DNA of 5,652 nt from Anaerolineales bacterium (GTDB lineage Bacteria; Chloroflexota; Anaerolineae; UBA7937). This document shows positions 5,032-5,652 of this stretch, one piece after another. Position numbers and translations under genes: made by a program. Under the pieces are notes generated by a model. That model worked only from the letters and a program-made list of their open reading frames with translations. It made no database searches and was not told the DNA's origin. The stretch covers positions 1-5,652 of the forward strand of contig JAUVHF010000108.1 of the NCBI GenBank assembly GCA_030593425.1, read 5' to 3'. Numbering within the stretch: position 1 is the stretch's first letter; every line of letters begins with the position of its first letter.

Positions 5032-5652
5032 ATGGCGAAGAAGCCGAGGTTTGCCATCATCGGAGTGGGGCCGGTCGGCGGGATCTTCGGCGGACACATG
5101 GCTAGCGCCGGACACTATGTGGTGTTGGTCGACGTCTTAAAGAGCCATCTGGACGCTATCAGCGAGAGGGGGCTGATCATAACCGGCGTCACGGAGATGA
5201 AGGTGAAATGCGAGAGGATAGCCTACGATATCTCCCAGCTGCCTAACTTCCCAGAGGTAGATATTATCATTATCTCTACCAAGGCGTCTGTCATGTCCTC
5301 TATCCTTCCCCAGATCGAGAAGGTGGCCAAGCCCGGGACCAATTTCATCAGCCTCCAGAACGGACTCGGCAACGAGGACTTTATCGCAGAAACGTTCGGC
5401 CGTGACAACGTCATGCGGATTGTGGTGAACTATGCTGGGAACCGCGTGGCGGACGGGGAGATCTGGATGTCCTTCTTCAACAAGCCCAACTACATCGGCG
5501 TCCTGACACCCAAGGCTGAGCCTCTGGCCAGACAAGTAGCGGAGATGATGACGGAGGCCAAACTGGACACCGAGTTCACCAGCGATATCAAGAGGCATGA
5601 GTGGGAGAAGACGATCCTCAACGCTGCCCTTAGCCCGATATGCGCTTTGACT
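5032..5652 (+). CDS. Ketopantoate reductase (ApbA/PanE) family NAD(P)H dehydrogenase, 3' end outside window
   Basis: The frame is open to the last base, giving the first 207 residues; about 100 more are expected. The family reduces 2-ketopantoate to pantoate for CoA synthesis, and many paralogues act on other 2-keto or 3-hydroxy acids. The Rossmann motif GVGPVGG is at 11-17. STKAS with Lys84 and LQNG with Asn110 match the family's active-site Lys and Asn. The second-domain segment HEWEKTILNAALSP (189-202) matches the KxxxNxxxN helix: Lys193 and Asn197 are kept, but the third position is Ser201 where Asn is usual. Asp34 at the end of the second strand replaces the basic residue seen in NADPH-dependent forms, suggesting NADH/NAD use. 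It sits 45 nt after the ligase with its own ribosome binding site, so probably the same operon. A role in CoA supply or as a pathway dehydrogenase is possible; I leave the symbol blank. Confidence 0.85.
   Translation, partial: MAKKPRFAIIGVGPVGGIFGGHMASAGHYVVLVDVLKSHLDAISERGLIITGVTEMKVKCERIAYDISQLPNFPEVDIIIISTKASVMSSILPQIEKVAKPGTNFISLQNGLGNEDFIAETFGRDNVMRIVVNYAGNRVADGEIWMSFFNKPNYIGVLTPKAEPLARQVAEMMTEAKLDTEFTSDIKRHEWEKTILNAALSPICALT

Overview
The window looks like part of a catabolic gene cluster for anaerobic breakdown of aromatic compounds. All supported genes lie on the + strand. The strongest evidence is an adjacent pair encoding a 6-hydroxycyclohex-1-ene-1-carboxyl-CoA dehydrogenase (Had/BamQ type, 917-2038) and a 6-oxocyclohex-1-ene-1-carboxyl-CoA ring-opening hydrolase (Oah/BamA type, 2098-3231). 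These enzymes catalyse the second and third steps of the modified beta-oxidation that follows reduction of benzoyl-CoA. An AMP-forming acyl/aryl-CoA ligase (3418-4986) comes next, a plausible activating enzyme for benzoate or a related acid. The window ends inside a ketopantoate-reductase-family dehydrogenase (5032-5652).

Layout: 1-201 is the end of a GNAT acetyltransferase. One base later a DUSP23-like dual-specificity phosphatase begins (203-670). It overlaps by 4 bp a small CxxC protein of unknown function (667-945), which overlaps had by 29 bp. This tight packing suggests one transcript from the GNAT gene through had. A 59-nt spacer with two competing small hairpins leads to oah, which begins with GTG behind a very strong Shine-Dalgarno sequence. 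A 186-nt spacer (3232-3417) precedes the ligase. It holds a perfect 17-bp odd-centred inverted repeat inside a possible 30-codon ORF. The last spacer (4987-5031, 45 nt) holds a ribosome binding site and part of a small inverted repeat.

How the genes work together (inference from known pathways): the ligase would make the aryl- or acyl-CoA. A benzoyl-CoA reductase and a dienoyl-CoA hydratase (Dch/BamR), neither visible here, would produce the 6-hydroxy intermediate. Had oxidises it with NAD+, and Oah hydrates and opens the ring to 3-hydroxypimelyl-CoA. The phosphatase, the CxxC protein and the acetyltransferase have no evident pathway role.

Organism: an anaerobe. Base composition is moderately GC-rich. 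In the ligase gene I count 13 AGG, 2 AGA and 12 CGN arginine codons, a bias common in archaea and thermophiles. The phosphatase resembles forms found in archaea and eukaryotes. Purine-rich Shine-Dalgarno sequences are frequent. An archaeon able to degrade aromatics, or an anaerobic bacterium such as a Desulfobacterota or Syntrophorhabdus-like lineage, would both fit; the window alone does not decide. I see no tRNA, rRNA, CRISPR array or mobile element.
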